A stretch of 64,000 nt of DNA. It comes from UBA5109 sp963975155 (lineage in GTDB: Bacteria; Pseudomonadota; Gammaproteobacteria; Pseudomonadales; Pseudohongiellaceae). Of the stretch, positions 45,531 through 54,299 are shown one piece after another (position 1 is the stretch's first letter; every line of letters starts with the position of its first letter). The notes beneath the pieces are model-generated. The model saw nothing but the letters and a program-made list of their open reading frames with translations. It was not told where the DNA came from and did not search any database. Location of the stretch: contig CAXBFG010000002.1 of assembly GCA_963975155.1 (NCBI GenBank), forward strand, positions 248,001 to 312,000, given 5' to 3'. Both the position numbers and the translations under genes were made by a program.

Positions 45531-46631
45531 ATGAGCTCAAGCCTGATCCCGGAACGTCCTTTACTTATCTCACCAACACTCGCGGCGACCATCGGCCTGG
45601 AAGAAACTGTCATGCTGCACGTACTCAGTGAACTGCTGTTGCGATACCCGGCGATCGTCAGGCAGCAACGCCGCTGGGCGGAATTAAATTTCGATATCCT
45701 GCAGGAACATATGCCCTTCTGGTCGCTGCTCGATATTAAACGGGTACGCCAGAATTTGCTGGAAAAAGGCTTAATCCAGCTCGACGCCGTAGCGCAAAAT
45801 ACCGATGCCTTTCTTATTGCGATCAATCAGGCCTATCGTGACAGCACAGTACCTGCACCGCAAAAGCCGGTACCCACTCAGAATTTACATACGGCTTTCA
45901 GTAATGCCGAAGCCAGTGGGAAGGCAAACTATATACCGCCCAACTGGCAACCCAGTGAAGACCTCTATCAACAATGCCGGCAGCACAATATCCCCAGGGA
46001 ATTTGTTGAACAGCGCATCAAGACCTTTGTCATGTACTGGCGCGAAAGACAGAAGGCCCAGTACTCCTGGCACAATACCTTTCTAAACTGGATACTGAAG
46101 GACTGGCGCAAGGAGCAAAGTTTTCAGGGCGCCAAGGAAAGCGAATCCGACATGAATAGCAACTGGCTCCCCAGTGAAGAAGCGCTCAGCATTCTTGAGC
46201 ATGCCGGTGTCAACAGAAGCTTTATCGAAGACGCCATTCCTGAATTCGTTCTGTACTGGAAAGAACGCGGACTGGTCACCAGCACCTGGAATACCAAATT
46301 TATTGCGCACATTCGCCGGCAATGGGCCAAGTTTACTCTGGCTGTAGAGCATGACCCCACACCGCGTCTAATGCCTGATATATACGAACCCAGCCCGGCC
46401 TGCTTTGAAGTTCTGGCTTTAGCCAATATCGATGAAAGCTTTGCCCGCGAACAGATCAAGGAATTTATACTCTACTGGCAGGATAGAAAGGAAGCTCATC
46501 CGTCCTGGAATACCAAGTTTTTACAACATGTGAAATACAAATGGGCTTATCATCAGCAATCCAATCTGCCCGCAACGCAGCAAATTCAGAATACGATAGA
46601 GCGTTTTACTGATCGTAGCTGGGCTGAATAG
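45531..46631 (+). CDS. protein with three tandem DnaT-like DNA-binding repeats
   Basis: 366 residues from MSSSLIPERPLLISPTLA at 45531 (the frame also opens at 45486 without a good start context). The N-terminal 110 residues are winged-helix-like (LHVLSELLLRYP, RQQRRWAELNFDILQEHMPFW). Then come three related 60-residue units at about 138-200, 211-270 and 283-345, each running NWxPSEDxxxxxxxxxIxxxFVExxIxxFVxYWxER with a Trp-Asn pair and a lysine/arginine-rich end. These resemble the C-terminal ssDNA-binding domain of primosomal DnaT. It likely acts in replication restart; no other primosome gene adjoins. Confidence 0.8.
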   Translation: MSSSLIPERPLLISPTLAATIGLEETVMLHVLSELLLRYPAIVRQQRRWAELNFDILQEHMPFWSLLDIKRVRQNLLEKGLIQLDAVAQNTDAFLIAINQAYRDSTVPAPQKPVPTQNLHTAFSNAEASGKANYIPPNWQPSEDLYQQCRQHNIPREFVEQRIKTFVMYWRERQKAQYSWHNTFLNWILKDWRKEQSFQGAKESESDMNSNWLPSEEALSILEHAGVNRSFIEDAIPEFVLYWKERGLVTSTWNTKFIAHIRRQWAKFTLAVEHDPTPRLMPDIYEPSPACFEVLALANIDESFAREQIKEFILYWQDRKEAHPSWNTKFLQHVKYKWAYHQQSNLPATQQIQNTIERFTDRSWAE

Positions 46632-46635
46632 ATCA

Positions 46636-46665
46636 AAGGATCAAAGGGGTCAGAGTAACTTGATA
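46636..46665. repeat. possible REP-like relic, AAAGGGGTCAGAGTA
   Basis: GATCAAAGGATCAAAGGGGTCAGAGTAAC begins just after the stop of the DnaT-repeat gene. GGGGTCAGAGTA strings are widespread in gammaproteobacterial genomes, commonly near REP-associated Y1 transposases. One copy only, so this is a weak call. Confidence 0.3.
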
Positions 46666-46759
46666 TTCTTCTGCAGTATTATTTGGCTACCAGTCAGCCT
46701 TTAAAGTTAATTTACCGTTAGTGTTTTGCCTGCTCTCAATAATCATGTACTAAATCGAA

Positions 46760-47827
46760 ATGACCGATATTAATTTTTCAACATTAGCTGACGATATAAA
46801 AATCTGGGGGCGTGAACTGGGCTTTCAGCAAATTGGTATCAGCGATATAGATCTGAGTGAAGCTGAAGAACATCTGCAAGTCTGGCTGAAAAATAATTTC
46901 CATGGCGAGATGGATTACATGCAACGCCATGGTGTGATGCGCAGTCACCCTGAGCAACTGGTGCCCGGTACCTTACGCATTATTTCTGCGCGCATGGATT
47001 ACCTGCCCGCCAACCCACAAAGTATTGAGGTATTGAAAGACTCTTCGCTCGCCTATCTTTCCCGATATGCTCTGGGTCGCGACTATCACAAATTGATACG
47101 GCAGCGCTTGCAGAAACTGGCAAATAAAATTCAGGACCATTGTGGTGAATTTGGTTATCGGGCACTGGTTGACAGTGCGCCGGTACTGGAACGGGCACTG
47201 GCTGAAAAAGCCGGGCTTGGCTGGATTGGCAAGAACGCCATGCTGATTAATAAAAATGCCGGCTCATGGTTTTTCTTGGGCGAGCTGTTCACCGACTTAC
47301 CTCTGCCAGCTGATGAAAAAGCCGGCGCGCATTGCGGAAGCTGCAGCGCATGCCTCGATATCTGCCCGACCAATGCTTTTGTCGGACCCAATCAACTCGA
47401 TGCCAGAAAATGTATTTCCTACCTGACAATTGAATTAAGAACTTCCATTCCGGAACAACTAAGACCACTGATGGGTAACCGGGTCTTTGGTTGTGATGAT
47501 TGCCAGTTGTGCTGCCCCTGGAATAAATTTTCAGCGCCAACTCAGGAACAGGATTTCACCCCGCGCCATGAACTGGATCGAGCCCAATTGGCCACTTTGT
47601 TTAACTGGACAGAAGAGGAATTTCTAGAGAAGACAGCCGGCTCGCCAATTCGCCGTATCGGTTATGAGTGCTGGTTACGAAATCTTGCTGTGGGATTAGG
47701 AAATGCGCAAACTACACCAGAGGTCATCCATGCACTTCAGGCCAGACTCGAGCACCCTTCAGCGCTTGTAAAAGAGCATGTCAGCTGGGCGCTTGAGCGA
47801 CATAAGCAGACTACAATTAATGCGTGA
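46760..47827 (+). CDS. queG: epoxyqueuosine reductase QueG
   Basis: 355 residues. Reduces epoxyqueuosine to queuosine in tRNA, using cobalamin and two [4Fe-4S] clusters. The ferredoxin-like cluster motif is CGSCSACLDICPTNAF and the second CDDCQLCCPWNKF. N-terminal DUF1730 part contains HGEMDYMQRHGVMRSHPEQ. A C-terminal HEAT-like region follows. In Pseudomonas this gene sits beside orn and rsgA; here it is 10 kb away from them. Confidence 0.95.
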   Translation: MTDINFSTLADDIKIWGRELGFQQIGISDIDLSEAEEHLQVWLKNNFHGEMDYMQRHGVMRSHPEQLVPGTLRIISARMDYLPANPQSIEVLKDSSLAYLSRYALGRDYHKLIRQRLQKLANKIQDHCGEFGYRALVDSAPVLERALAEKAGLGWIGKNAMLINKNAGSWFFLGELFTDLPLPADEKAGAHCGSCSACLDICPTNAFVGPNQLDARKCISYLTIELRTSIPEQLRPLMGNRVFGCDDCQLCCPWNKFSAPTQEQDFTPRHELDRAQLATLFNWTEEEFLEKTAGSPIRRIGYECWLRNLAVGLGNAQTTPEVIHALQARLEHPSALVKEHVSWALERHKQTTINA

Positions 47828-47843
47828 AAGACCTTTAACAAGA

Positions 47844-48299
47844 TTACGACTTCGCCACAACCCTGAACTCACCTACCTCGGCAACAGCAACTTCCACTTC
47901 AGTGCCGGCTGATAAAGGCTGATCACTTTTCACACGCCATTCAATACCTGAGTAATGGTAGTTGATACTTTTGCCCGGGGCGAGATCCCCACTCAGAATG
48001 AAGCTGTGCCCAACCAGATCACCACCGGCAGGCTTATTATCCACATGGTTCTGCATTTCCTTTAGCGGTTTCCACAACAGCACTGCCAGTAAACCAGTCA
48101 GAACGGCTACAACAACAAAGGCAACTGTAAGTGAGGGAGCAAGCAGGCCCAGAAATACCAGCAAGCCGCAGATGAGACAGGCAAGACCAATAAAAAACAG
48201 AATAAATGAAGAGAAACCAAATACCAGCATTTCTACAGCCAGCAAAGCTATACCCAGAAAAATTAAAATGCCGCTTAAGTTTTCACTAAGCCATATCAT
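47844..48299 (-). CDS. NfeD family membrane protein
   Basis: 151 residues from MIWLSENLSGILIF; a start at 48323 would force a 38-bp overlap with the upstream gene, while ATG at 48299 overlaps only 14 bp. It has three N-terminal membrane helices and a C-terminal OB-fold domain (about 90-150). Short NfeD proteins partner SPFH/Band 7 proteins at the inner membrane; the partner is encoded directly upstream. Confidence 0.87.
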   Translation of the reverse strand: MIWLSENLSGILIFLGIALLAVEMLVFGFSSFILFFIGLACLICGLLVFLGLLAPSLTVAFVVVAVLTGLLAVLLWKPLKEMQNHVDNKPAGGDLVGHSFILSGDLAPGKSINYHYSGIEWRVKSDQPLSAGTEVEVAVAEVGEFRVVAKS

Positions 48300-49263
48300 C
48301 TTCTGCTCCTCCGCCTGAGCCATTGCCTGAGTTTTTCTTGTTAAGCGTCTGAATAATACTCATTGCCTGCGCCACAATAGTGGCGGGCTCATTACCACTT
48401 TCCGGCAGCAGTACTACCGTGGATTCTCTGGCGATAGCGGCCTTGGCTGCAATGGCCTTGCTACCCAGGTCCAGTTGAATAGCTTTCTGTCCTTCTGCAG
48501 TGTTCGCCGCTTCACCCACTTTTCGTAAGGCCTCAGCCTGAGCTTCTGCGACTGCCAGTATGGCCTGCGCCTCGCCTTCTGCTCTCAATATTTGTTCAGC
48601 CTTGTCAGCTTCAGCAGCAAGTACTACAGACTGCTTCTGCCCTTCTGCAACATTGATGGCTGCTTGCCGGTCACCTTCAGACTCAAGGATTTGCGCCCGC
48701 TTCACGCGCTCGGCCTTCATCTGGGCCTCCATGGCATCCATGATTGAATTGGGGGGAATAATATCCTTGATCTCATAGCGCATCACCTGAATTCCCCAGG
48801 GAGCTGCTGCATCGTTAATAGCATTCACTATATTGGCATTGAGCTGATCCCTTTCCTCGAAGGTTTTATCGAGTTCCATCTTGCCCAATTCCGAACGCAT
48901 GGTGGTCTGTGCCAGCTGTGTCACTGCAAAGACATAATTATCAACACCGTAAGTGGCTTTGTAGGGGTCCAGTACCCGGAAATACAGGACCCCGTCTACT
49001 GACAGGCTGATATTATCCTTGGTTATACCGCTCTGGCTCGGCACATCCACCGCCTGTTCCTTCAGTGACCTTTTGGCTGAAACACGATCAATAAAGGGGA
49101 TAATGAAGTTTAGTCCCGCACCTTTGGTGGACTGGAACTTGCCAAAACGCTCAACCACGAAGGCGGTATTATGGGGTACAAATTTAATACCCGACTTAAG
49201 GACAATAATGACCGCTATCAGGAAAATAACTGCCACTGGCAAATTATTCATTATGAAATTCAT
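48286..49263 (-). CDS. qmcA: SPFH/Band 7 protein, QmcA type
   Basis: 325 residues with one N-terminal membrane helix (about 8-24) and an SPFH domain (FVVERFGKFQSTKGAGLNFIIPFIDRV to DIIPPNSIMDAMEAQMKAERVKRAQILESEGDRQAAIN). An Ala/Glu-rich coiled coil follows. It assembles into membrane microdomain rings. The downstream nfeD-like gene overlaps it, a conserved pair. Confidence 0.93.
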   Translation of the reverse strand: MNFIMNNLPVAVIFLIAVIIVLKSGIKFVPHNTAFVVERFGKFQSTKGAGLNFIIPFIDRVSAKRSLKEQAVDVPSQSGITKDNISLSVDGVLYFRVLDPYKATYGVDNYVFAVTQLAQTTMRSELGKMELDKTFEERDQLNANIVNAINDAAAPWGIQVMRYEIKDIIPPNSIMDAMEAQMKAERVKRAQILESEGDRQAAINVAEGQKQSVVLAAEADKAEQILRAEGEAQAILAVAEAQAEALRKVGEAANTAEGQKAIQLDLGSKAIAAKAAIARESTVVLLPESGNEPATIVAQAMSIIQTLNKKNSGNGSGGGAEDDMA

Positions 49264-49476
49264 ATGTTCTCCCTACCAAAATCAGAAATTTACGCTGCTT
49301 CGATAATAGCTCTATCAAAGCCTCAAAGCACCGTTTTTAACGATTTACCCCGCCTGAATCAAGAGCCGGCATATGAGTGAAATTCTAACCGGCTTGTTGC
49401 TCATTGCATACTGGCATACGCAGCGGCCTCTTGTTTAGGTATACTTCGTCACCATTAATCTAAGTGGATATTAACT

Positions 49477-50121
49477 GTGGCCGAATCTATTGCCTCTTTG
49501 AACAACCTGCTGGTCCTGAGCCTGGCTTTTGTCAGTGGCTTTATCATTATGGCCATAGAGCTGCTGGGAGGGCGCATTCTGGCGCCCTATTTCGGTAGCA
49601 GTATTTTTGTCTGGGGCAGCATCATTACAGTTTTTATGCTGTCTTTATCACTGGGTTATTTATTCGGTGGCCGCTTATCCCTGCGTGACCCCAGCCTGAA
49701 ACAGCACGGCACCTTTTTTGTAGTGGCGGCATTTCTATTGTTACCACTGATTTTATTTGGCAACCAGATTATGGAAACCTTGTTCCTGATTATTGAAGAT
49801 CCACGTTACGGTTCACTGATCGTCTCCATGCTCCTGTTTTTCCTGCCTACTGTCGTGCTTGGCATGGTTGCCCCCTATTCGGTACGTTTGCTGGTTATGG
49901 ATAGCACCCGTAGCGGCCACGTGGCCGGCACACTTTATTTCGTCTCCACACTGGGCAGTGCCCTCGGCACATTGGCAACTTCGTTTTATCTGGTACTCTG
50001 GTTTGAAGTTAATCAGATACTCATTACCATGAGCCTGGTTTTATTTCTTGCCGGAATTCTGGCCATAACTTCTAATCGCACTTTTAGCAGCCATGCTGCC
50101 AACGCGGAGCTCAGCCAGTGA
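49477..50121 (+). CDS. membrane half of a spermidine-synthase-like protein
   Basis: 214 residues with a GTG start. It contains about seven hydrophobic helices with the conserved motifs AIELLGGRILAPYFGSSIFVWG, LGYLFGGRLS and GTLYFVSTLGSALGTL. In many bacteria this is the N-terminal membrane domain of a single fused spermine/spermidine synthase-like protein. Here the catalytic part is a separate gene whose GTG start overlaps this stop by 4 bp, so expression is coupled. Confidence 0.85.
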   Translation: MAESIASLNNLLVLSLAFVSGFIIMAIELLGGRILAPYFGSSIFVWGSIITVFMLSLSLGYLFGGRLSLRDPSLKQHGTFFVVAAFLLLPLILFGNQIMETLFLIIEDPRYGSLIVSMLLFFLPTVVLGMVAPYSVRLLVMDSTRSGHVAGTLYFVSTLGSALGTLATSFYLVLWFEVNQILITMSLVLFLAGILAITSNRTFSSHAANAELSQ

Positions 50122-51035
50122 AATCCAGTATTTCAGTTTTTGTAATATTATGCCTTACCGGGACATTCTCCCTACTCTCTGCCAATCCTGTGTTTGCCCA
50201 GATCGGCATTCGTGAAATTCATCAGGAACGTTCTCTGTATCGAAACATCATCGTTACCGAAGACTCAAGCCGACGTTGTTTACGCTTTACCATCACTCGC
50301 CGAACCGGGCAGAATCAATCTTGCCGTTTTCTCGACAATCCACAGCGGCTGGTTTTTCCCTACGCGAAAATGACTCTGTCCAGCCTGCTTGTTCAGGACA
50401 ACCCCGAACGCATATTGATTATCGGGCTTGGAGGAGGAACCCTGCCCGCTGTATACAGTACATTGTTCCCACAGGCTGAAATTATCATTTCTGAAATCGA
50501 TGAAGCCGTCTTGAGAGTCGCCGAAAACTTTTTTGACTTTGAACAAAGCGCAAGCATCAAGGTGGATGTTGGTGACGCCCGCGTCTATGTTAAACGAGCC
50601 GGCTTGAGGAACGAAAAATTTGATCTGGTGATACTGGATGCCTTTAACGGCGAATATATTCCTGAACACTTAATGACAGAAGAATTTTTAGAAGAAATCA
50701 GGGTATTACTAAGCGATGATGGCATGCTGGTTTCCAACACCTTTTCCAGCAGTCGCCTTTACGATGCGGAATCACAAACCTATTACAATGTATTTGGTGA
50801 AATTTTCAATCTGCGTATGCCGAATACCGGGAATCGAATTATTATTGCATCCATGCAGGATCTGCCTCCGGCAGATACTCTTACTATGCGAGCCCCTGCC
50901 CTGCAGCAGAGACTGCTAGCCTTCGGCATGGATGTCATGGACTACCTGCCCAACATGAGCACAGCAATAGACTGGAACACTTCTGAACGGCCCTTAACTG
51001 ACCAGTATTCCCCGGCTAATCTGTTAAACAATTAG
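50118..51035 (+). CDS. spermidine synthase-like methyltransferase-fold protein
   Basis: 305 residues with a GTG start overlapping the previous gene. It begins with a hydrophobic helix (about 5-25) ending in an AxA-like VFAQ site, then a SAM/decarboxylated-SAM-binding Rossmann domain: ILIIGLGGGTLPAVYSTLFP, EIIISEIDEAVLRVAENFF, VGDARVYVKRAG and LVILDAFNGEYIPEHL. The fold matches the fused membrane SpeE-like family, whose substrates are mostly undefined. Whether the helix is a cleaved signal or an anchor cannot be told from sequence. Confidence 0.82.
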   Translation: MKSSISVFVILCLTGTFSLLSANPVFAQIGIREIHQERSLYRNIIVTEDSSRRCLRFTITRRTGQNQSCRFLDNPQRLVFPYAKMTLSSLLVQDNPERILIIGLGGGTLPAVYSTLFPQAEIIISEIDEAVLRVAENFFDFEQSASIKVDVGDARVYVKRAGLRNEKFDLVILDAFNGEYIPEHLMTEEFLEEIRVLLSDDGMLVSNTFSSSRLYDAESQTYYNVFGEIFNLRMPNTGNRIIIASMQDLPPADTLTMRAPALQQRLLAFGMDVMDYLPNMSTAIDWNTSERPLTDQYSPANLLNN

Positions 51036-51195
51036 AAACAGACCGACGCTTAGCTTGAATTTTTATTAAGCGAAGCTGAGGGCAATCAATATGAACCCGG
51101 CGCTATGAAATGCCCTCACGAAGCTACTAATATCTACTGACTCCAGAACCTGTTTGTATTCCGGAGTTACTGATATAAATTGAATCTGACAGAAT

Positions 51196-51483
51196 TTATT
51201 TGTGAGCTATGGGTTTGTCGGTAAACAGATAATCTTTTAATTCCTTATCGAATCTCGGATCCTTGCGTCGCACCCATTCCAGCACCATGGCTGCATGTTC
51301 TTTTTCTTCATCACGATTATGCGCAAGTATCGCTTTAAGTTCCGGATCTTTGCAGGCATCCACGCGCTGGTTATACCAATCTACTGCCTCCAGCTCTTCC
51401 ATCAAAGATGTAATTGCCCGATGCATATCCCGCGTCTCATCACTCAGTTCATTGATGGGTTCGTGATAACCTTCATTTGCCAT
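51196..51483 (-). CDS. EncFtn-like ferritin without encapsulin targeting tail
   Basis: 95 residues matching the encapsulated ferritin family: MEELEAVDWYNQRVDACKD (metal-site Glu-30 and Glu-32, Trp-36) and the second helix AHNRDEEKEHAAMVLEWVRR (Glu-60, His-63), equivalent to the ferroxidase residues Glu-32, Glu-62 and His-65 of Rhodospirillum rubrum EncFtn. The protein ends KPIAHK, without a hydrophobic LGIGSL-type cargo peptide, and no encapsulin shell gene is next to it. It would oxidise Fe(II) as a decamer-type half-ferritin. Confidence 0.85.
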   Translation of the reverse strand: MANEGYHEPINELSDETRDMHRAITSLMEELEAVDWYNQRVDACKDPELKAILAHNRDEEKEHAAMVLEWVRRKDPRFDKELKDYLFTDKPIAHK

Positions 51484-51543
51484 TTCTGTTTCCTCTTCAG
51501 AGTTTATCGATCGTTGTAAGACTGCATTGAATCAGGTCACAAT

Positions 51544-51972
51544 TTAACAGTTATTCTTACTACTGTCTTTTAAATGCTGTTGCCAGTTTCCGCTCCTGAT
51601 ATAGGCTGATTCTAATACAGGTCTGTTATAGATATATACCCAGGCTTTTATGTCGAACTGCTTCAGACTGACCAAAGTTCTTAGATAAAGTGAAGCGTTC
51701 ACATCGTCTGGTATATAATCCTCAAATTCATCCAGTTTTATAAGTACTTGCGGATCGACTAATTGGTAAAGCTCCGCCTGCACAGACCCATGATTCTCAT
51801 GCAGACTTTTAAAGCCCGGATAAGCCCCAATGTTGTACAGACGCCCTGGCAGCTCACAGCGCCCCAGCAGCTTCAGCTTGTCTCTTATCCCCAGTTCGTC
51901 CTGGGTATTAAAAAATGACATCAGCGAGCCATATAAAACCATATAATCAGTAGTCTCCAATTCAGATTTCAT
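51544..51972 (-). CDS. gamma-glutamylcyclotransferase-fold protein (AIG2-like)
   Basis: 142 residues with the family start YMVLYGSLMSFFN and ALYPG-like GAYPGFK; a later Glu in KLDEFEDYI is the conserved acid of the fold. Family members act on gamma-glutamyl compounds or have undefined cyclotransferase activity. It lies 61 bp from the EncFtn-like gene on the same strand. Confidence 0.82.
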   Translation of the reverse strand: MKSELETTDYMVLYGSLMSFFNTQDELGIRDKLKLLGRCELPGRLYNIGAYPGFKSLHENHGSVQAELYQLVDPQVLIKLDEFEDYIPDDVNASLYLRTLVSLKQFDIKAWVYIYNRPVLESAYIRSGNWQQHLKDSSKNNC

Positions 51973-52196
51973 GATTGGCCCGTTTATCTGTGCACCTGTT
52001 CATCTGTATGTTCATTTGGCATTATAAAACTTTTTCCCTTTTTATAATTCACTATATAAAGTAAATATCAATGTCATTTTTGAGACGGCCACTATCAATG
52101 CTGCAGAAAATATATATTCTGAATATGGTTTAATTGCTCAGAATTTGATCTATTCTAGCAGTTACGTTTTCTTCTCATATTTTTTGTTTATAGTTT

Positions 52197-53162
52197 GTGT
52201 TTATGCACAGTTACAGCATATTTTATAAGTACACCCTGCTGAGCATCTGCCTGCTCGTGCCGAAGTATGCGTACGGCGCAGAGCAGGAGACTATTCCTGA
52301 AGAAGGCTCTTTTGGCTTGGGCTGGTTAGACGAAACTCAGGCATTTGCCTCAAATTCTGTTGACAATCTCGCTGTTAAAATAGATCGCTTTTTCGGTGAA
52401 CCCCGAAGTGATCTGGAAGCAGCCTATTCGTCATTACGCATAAGCGCAGAGCAACTCTCACATGAAGATAATAATTCATCATACAAACTACGTTTGCGTG
52501 GCAAAGTACACCTTCCAAGAATTGACGAGCGTCTGAGTCTGCTTTTTTCTGAAGATGAAGGTGAAGGTACAGACTTTTATGCACAAAATAATCTTGACAG
52601 CACACAGCAGGAATCCATTAAAGCCAATCTGCAATTTAACCTGGTCGACAGAGTCAGAAACCGCTTGGACTTTCGACTAGGTCTTCGCACTTCCCTAAAA
52701 GGCAAAGCCAGCCTCCGCTACCGTCATGAATTACCCAGTGGGGATAATCTTCAACATCGATTTGCACAAACATTGTATTTCAGAGACGGAGATGGCTTTG
52801 GGTCACTGACACGTTATGAGCTGGACAAATCTCTAAACGATAACTCCTTATTACGCTGGAGCAGCGATCTGCGATTTGAGGAAGAATATTCAGGTGGCCA
52901 CTGGGGCAGCCAATTAAGTTATTCACGCCAGGTCTCAGATAAAACTGCTTTATCGTATTACACACGAATCAATGGAGAATCGAGCCCGGATTATATTCGA
53001 AGTTATGACATTGGCTTGAGAGTACGAAAGAACATTGGCAGGCCCTGGTTATTCGCCGAACTGGAACCTGGACATGCCTGGACAAAAAGCACCCCGGAAT
53101 CCAAGAGACTCAGTTCATTTTATTTATTTCTGAGAATAGAAATGGCAATTGGCAGAATTTAA
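52197..53162 (+). CDS. exported hypothetical protein, probable outer-membrane barrel
   Basis: 321 residues (start at 52203 is an alternative). A signal peptide ends near AYGAEQ. The rest is rich in short beta-like strands with alternating aromatic and charged residues (SLRYRHELPSG, LYFRDGDGFGSLTRYELD, YSRQVSDKTALSYYTRI) and ends EMAIGRI. I recognise no family; an outer-membrane barrel is an inference from the pattern. Confidence 0.6.
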   Translation: MFMHSYSIFYKYTLLSICLLVPKYAYGAEQETIPEEGSFGLGWLDETQAFASNSVDNLAVKIDRFFGEPRSDLEAAYSSLRISAEQLSHEDNNSSYKLRLRGKVHLPRIDERLSLLFSEDEGEGTDFYAQNNLDSTQQESIKANLQFNLVDRVRNRLDFRLGLRTSLKGKASLRYRHELPSGDNLQHRFAQTLYFRDGDGFGSLTRYELDKSLNDNSLLRWSSDLRFEEEYSGGHWGSQLSYSRQVSDKTALSYYTRINGESSPDYIRSYDIGLRVRKNIGRPWLFAELEPGHAWTKSTPESKRLSSFYLFLRIEMAIGRI

Positions 53163-53178
53163 GTAATTTCCGCGAATA

Positions 53179-53601
53179 CTAAGAGTCATTATATAAGGCA
53201 AAGACTTCCGCTTCGGTCATATTCTTCGTCTTATTTTCAAAATGATAAAAGAGCGGTTTTTTATCAATAAATACCTGATGATCAAAATGAAGTTCTTCAT
53301 CAAGATTAAACAAACCTGCCGGTAGAAAATACTGCTGATTTTGTTTTAATTTATAAAACAGGTGGGTTCCACAGTGATTACAAAATCCACGTTCTGCCCA
53401 TTCCGATGAATTAAAAATTGAGACTTTATTTTTATTATTTATGGAAATTTCACCCTCACACTGAATCGAAAAAAAAGGACCTCCGCCCCAGTTTCGACAC
53501 ATGCCGCAGTGACAAACCCCGACCCTCGTTTGTAAGCCCCTGGCATCGATTTCCACATCACCACAAAGACACTGACCTAAAGCATCCAGCGTTTCACTCA
53601 T
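53179..53601 (-). CDS. GFA-family protein (glutathione-dependent formaldehyde-activating fold)
   Basis: 140 residues with the zinc ligand patterns CLCGDVE, CHCGMCR and CNHCGTHL of the GFA/CENP-V fold. These proteins bind zinc and, in one characterised case, catalyse glutathione-formaldehyde adduct formation, but many have other roles. It overlaps the membrane protein gene upstream by 4 bp. Confidence 0.85.
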   Translation of the reverse strand: MSETLDALGQCLCGDVEIDARGLQTRVGVCHCGMCRNWGGGPFFSIQCEGEISINNKNKVSIFNSSEWAERGFCNHCGTHLFYKLKQNQQYFLPAGLFNLDEELHFDHQVFIDKKPLFYHFENKTKNMTEAEVFALYNDS

Positions 53602-53858
53602 GTTGTATCGCCTCCCTTATTTAGTTCTATGCCCGGTTTAGACCAAAGCATAATGGCCCTGGCATTGACCAGAATAAACGCGGCATTAGCTATCATTGTC
53701 GCTAAACTACCTGCCATCAACCCCATGCTTATCCAGCAGACGTTACCTACAATATGAACCACAAAGCCATTTTTATTTTTATTCCCGATTAGCCAGATGG
53801 CCATAAACGTTAAGATCATTGCCAACCAGTCAACGCCGTAATACTGGAATAAATTCAT
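53598..53858 (-). CDS. small membrane protein between two GFA genes
   Basis: 86 residues with about three hydrophobic helices (WLAMILTFMAIWLIG, VVHIVGNVCWISMGLM, LATMIANAAFILVNARAIML). It has no characterised family that I recognise; topology is reminiscent of small PnuC-like or SWEET-like half transporters. It overlaps the downstream GFA gene (ATGA) and ends one base after the upstream GFA gene, so the three are one operon. Confidence 0.7.
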   Translation of the reverse strand: MNLFQYYGVDWLAMILTFMAIWLIGNKNKNGFVVHIVGNVCWISMGLMAGSLATMIANAAFILVNARAIMLWSKPGIELNKGGDTT

Positions 53859-54260
53859 TTACTTTTCCCTGTCAGAAGGATGATTAATGCCGTCAAATGT
53901 AGGAACTTCGCCCAGCAAAAATGGATTTACGCCTTCAAGGTTTGCTACGTTATAGCCATATTGATCAGGACTTGAACGGCGTTTGTGGTGTGTATAAATA
54001 CCGCACTTTGAACAATAATAATGTTCTGCCGTGCCAGTATTAAACTGATATAGGCCGAGTTTATCTTCTCCCTTCAAAATATTGATATCTTCCTGATAAG
54101 TAGTAGCCGTTATAGCGCCTCTGCGTCGGCAATAACTGCAACTGCATCTTCTTGGGTCGACTATACCATTGGGCAATGTCAGCATCATGACTACTGACCC
54201 ACAGTGACATGAAGCTTTGTGCCTGGGAAGAATTTCTGTGTCACCAACTTTTTTAATCAC
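53859..54260 (-). CDS. second GFA-family protein
   Basis: 133 residues; zinc ligand patterns CHCGSV, CSCSYCRRRG and YYCSKCGIYTHHKRR. It is only distantly like the 53179 product, so the pair is not a recent duplication. It is the first of a three-gene operon after PhzF. Confidence 0.85.
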   Translation of the reverse strand: MIKKVGDTEILPRHKASCHCGSVVMMLTLPNGIVDPRRCSCSYCRRRGAITATTYQEDINILKGEDKLGLYQFNTGTAEHYYCSKCGIYTHHKRRSSPDQYGYNVANLEGVNPFLLGEVPTFDGINHPSDREK

Positions 54261-54299
54261 TGTTGCACCTCACTGAGAACTCATGCCAGCAATTTTTTT

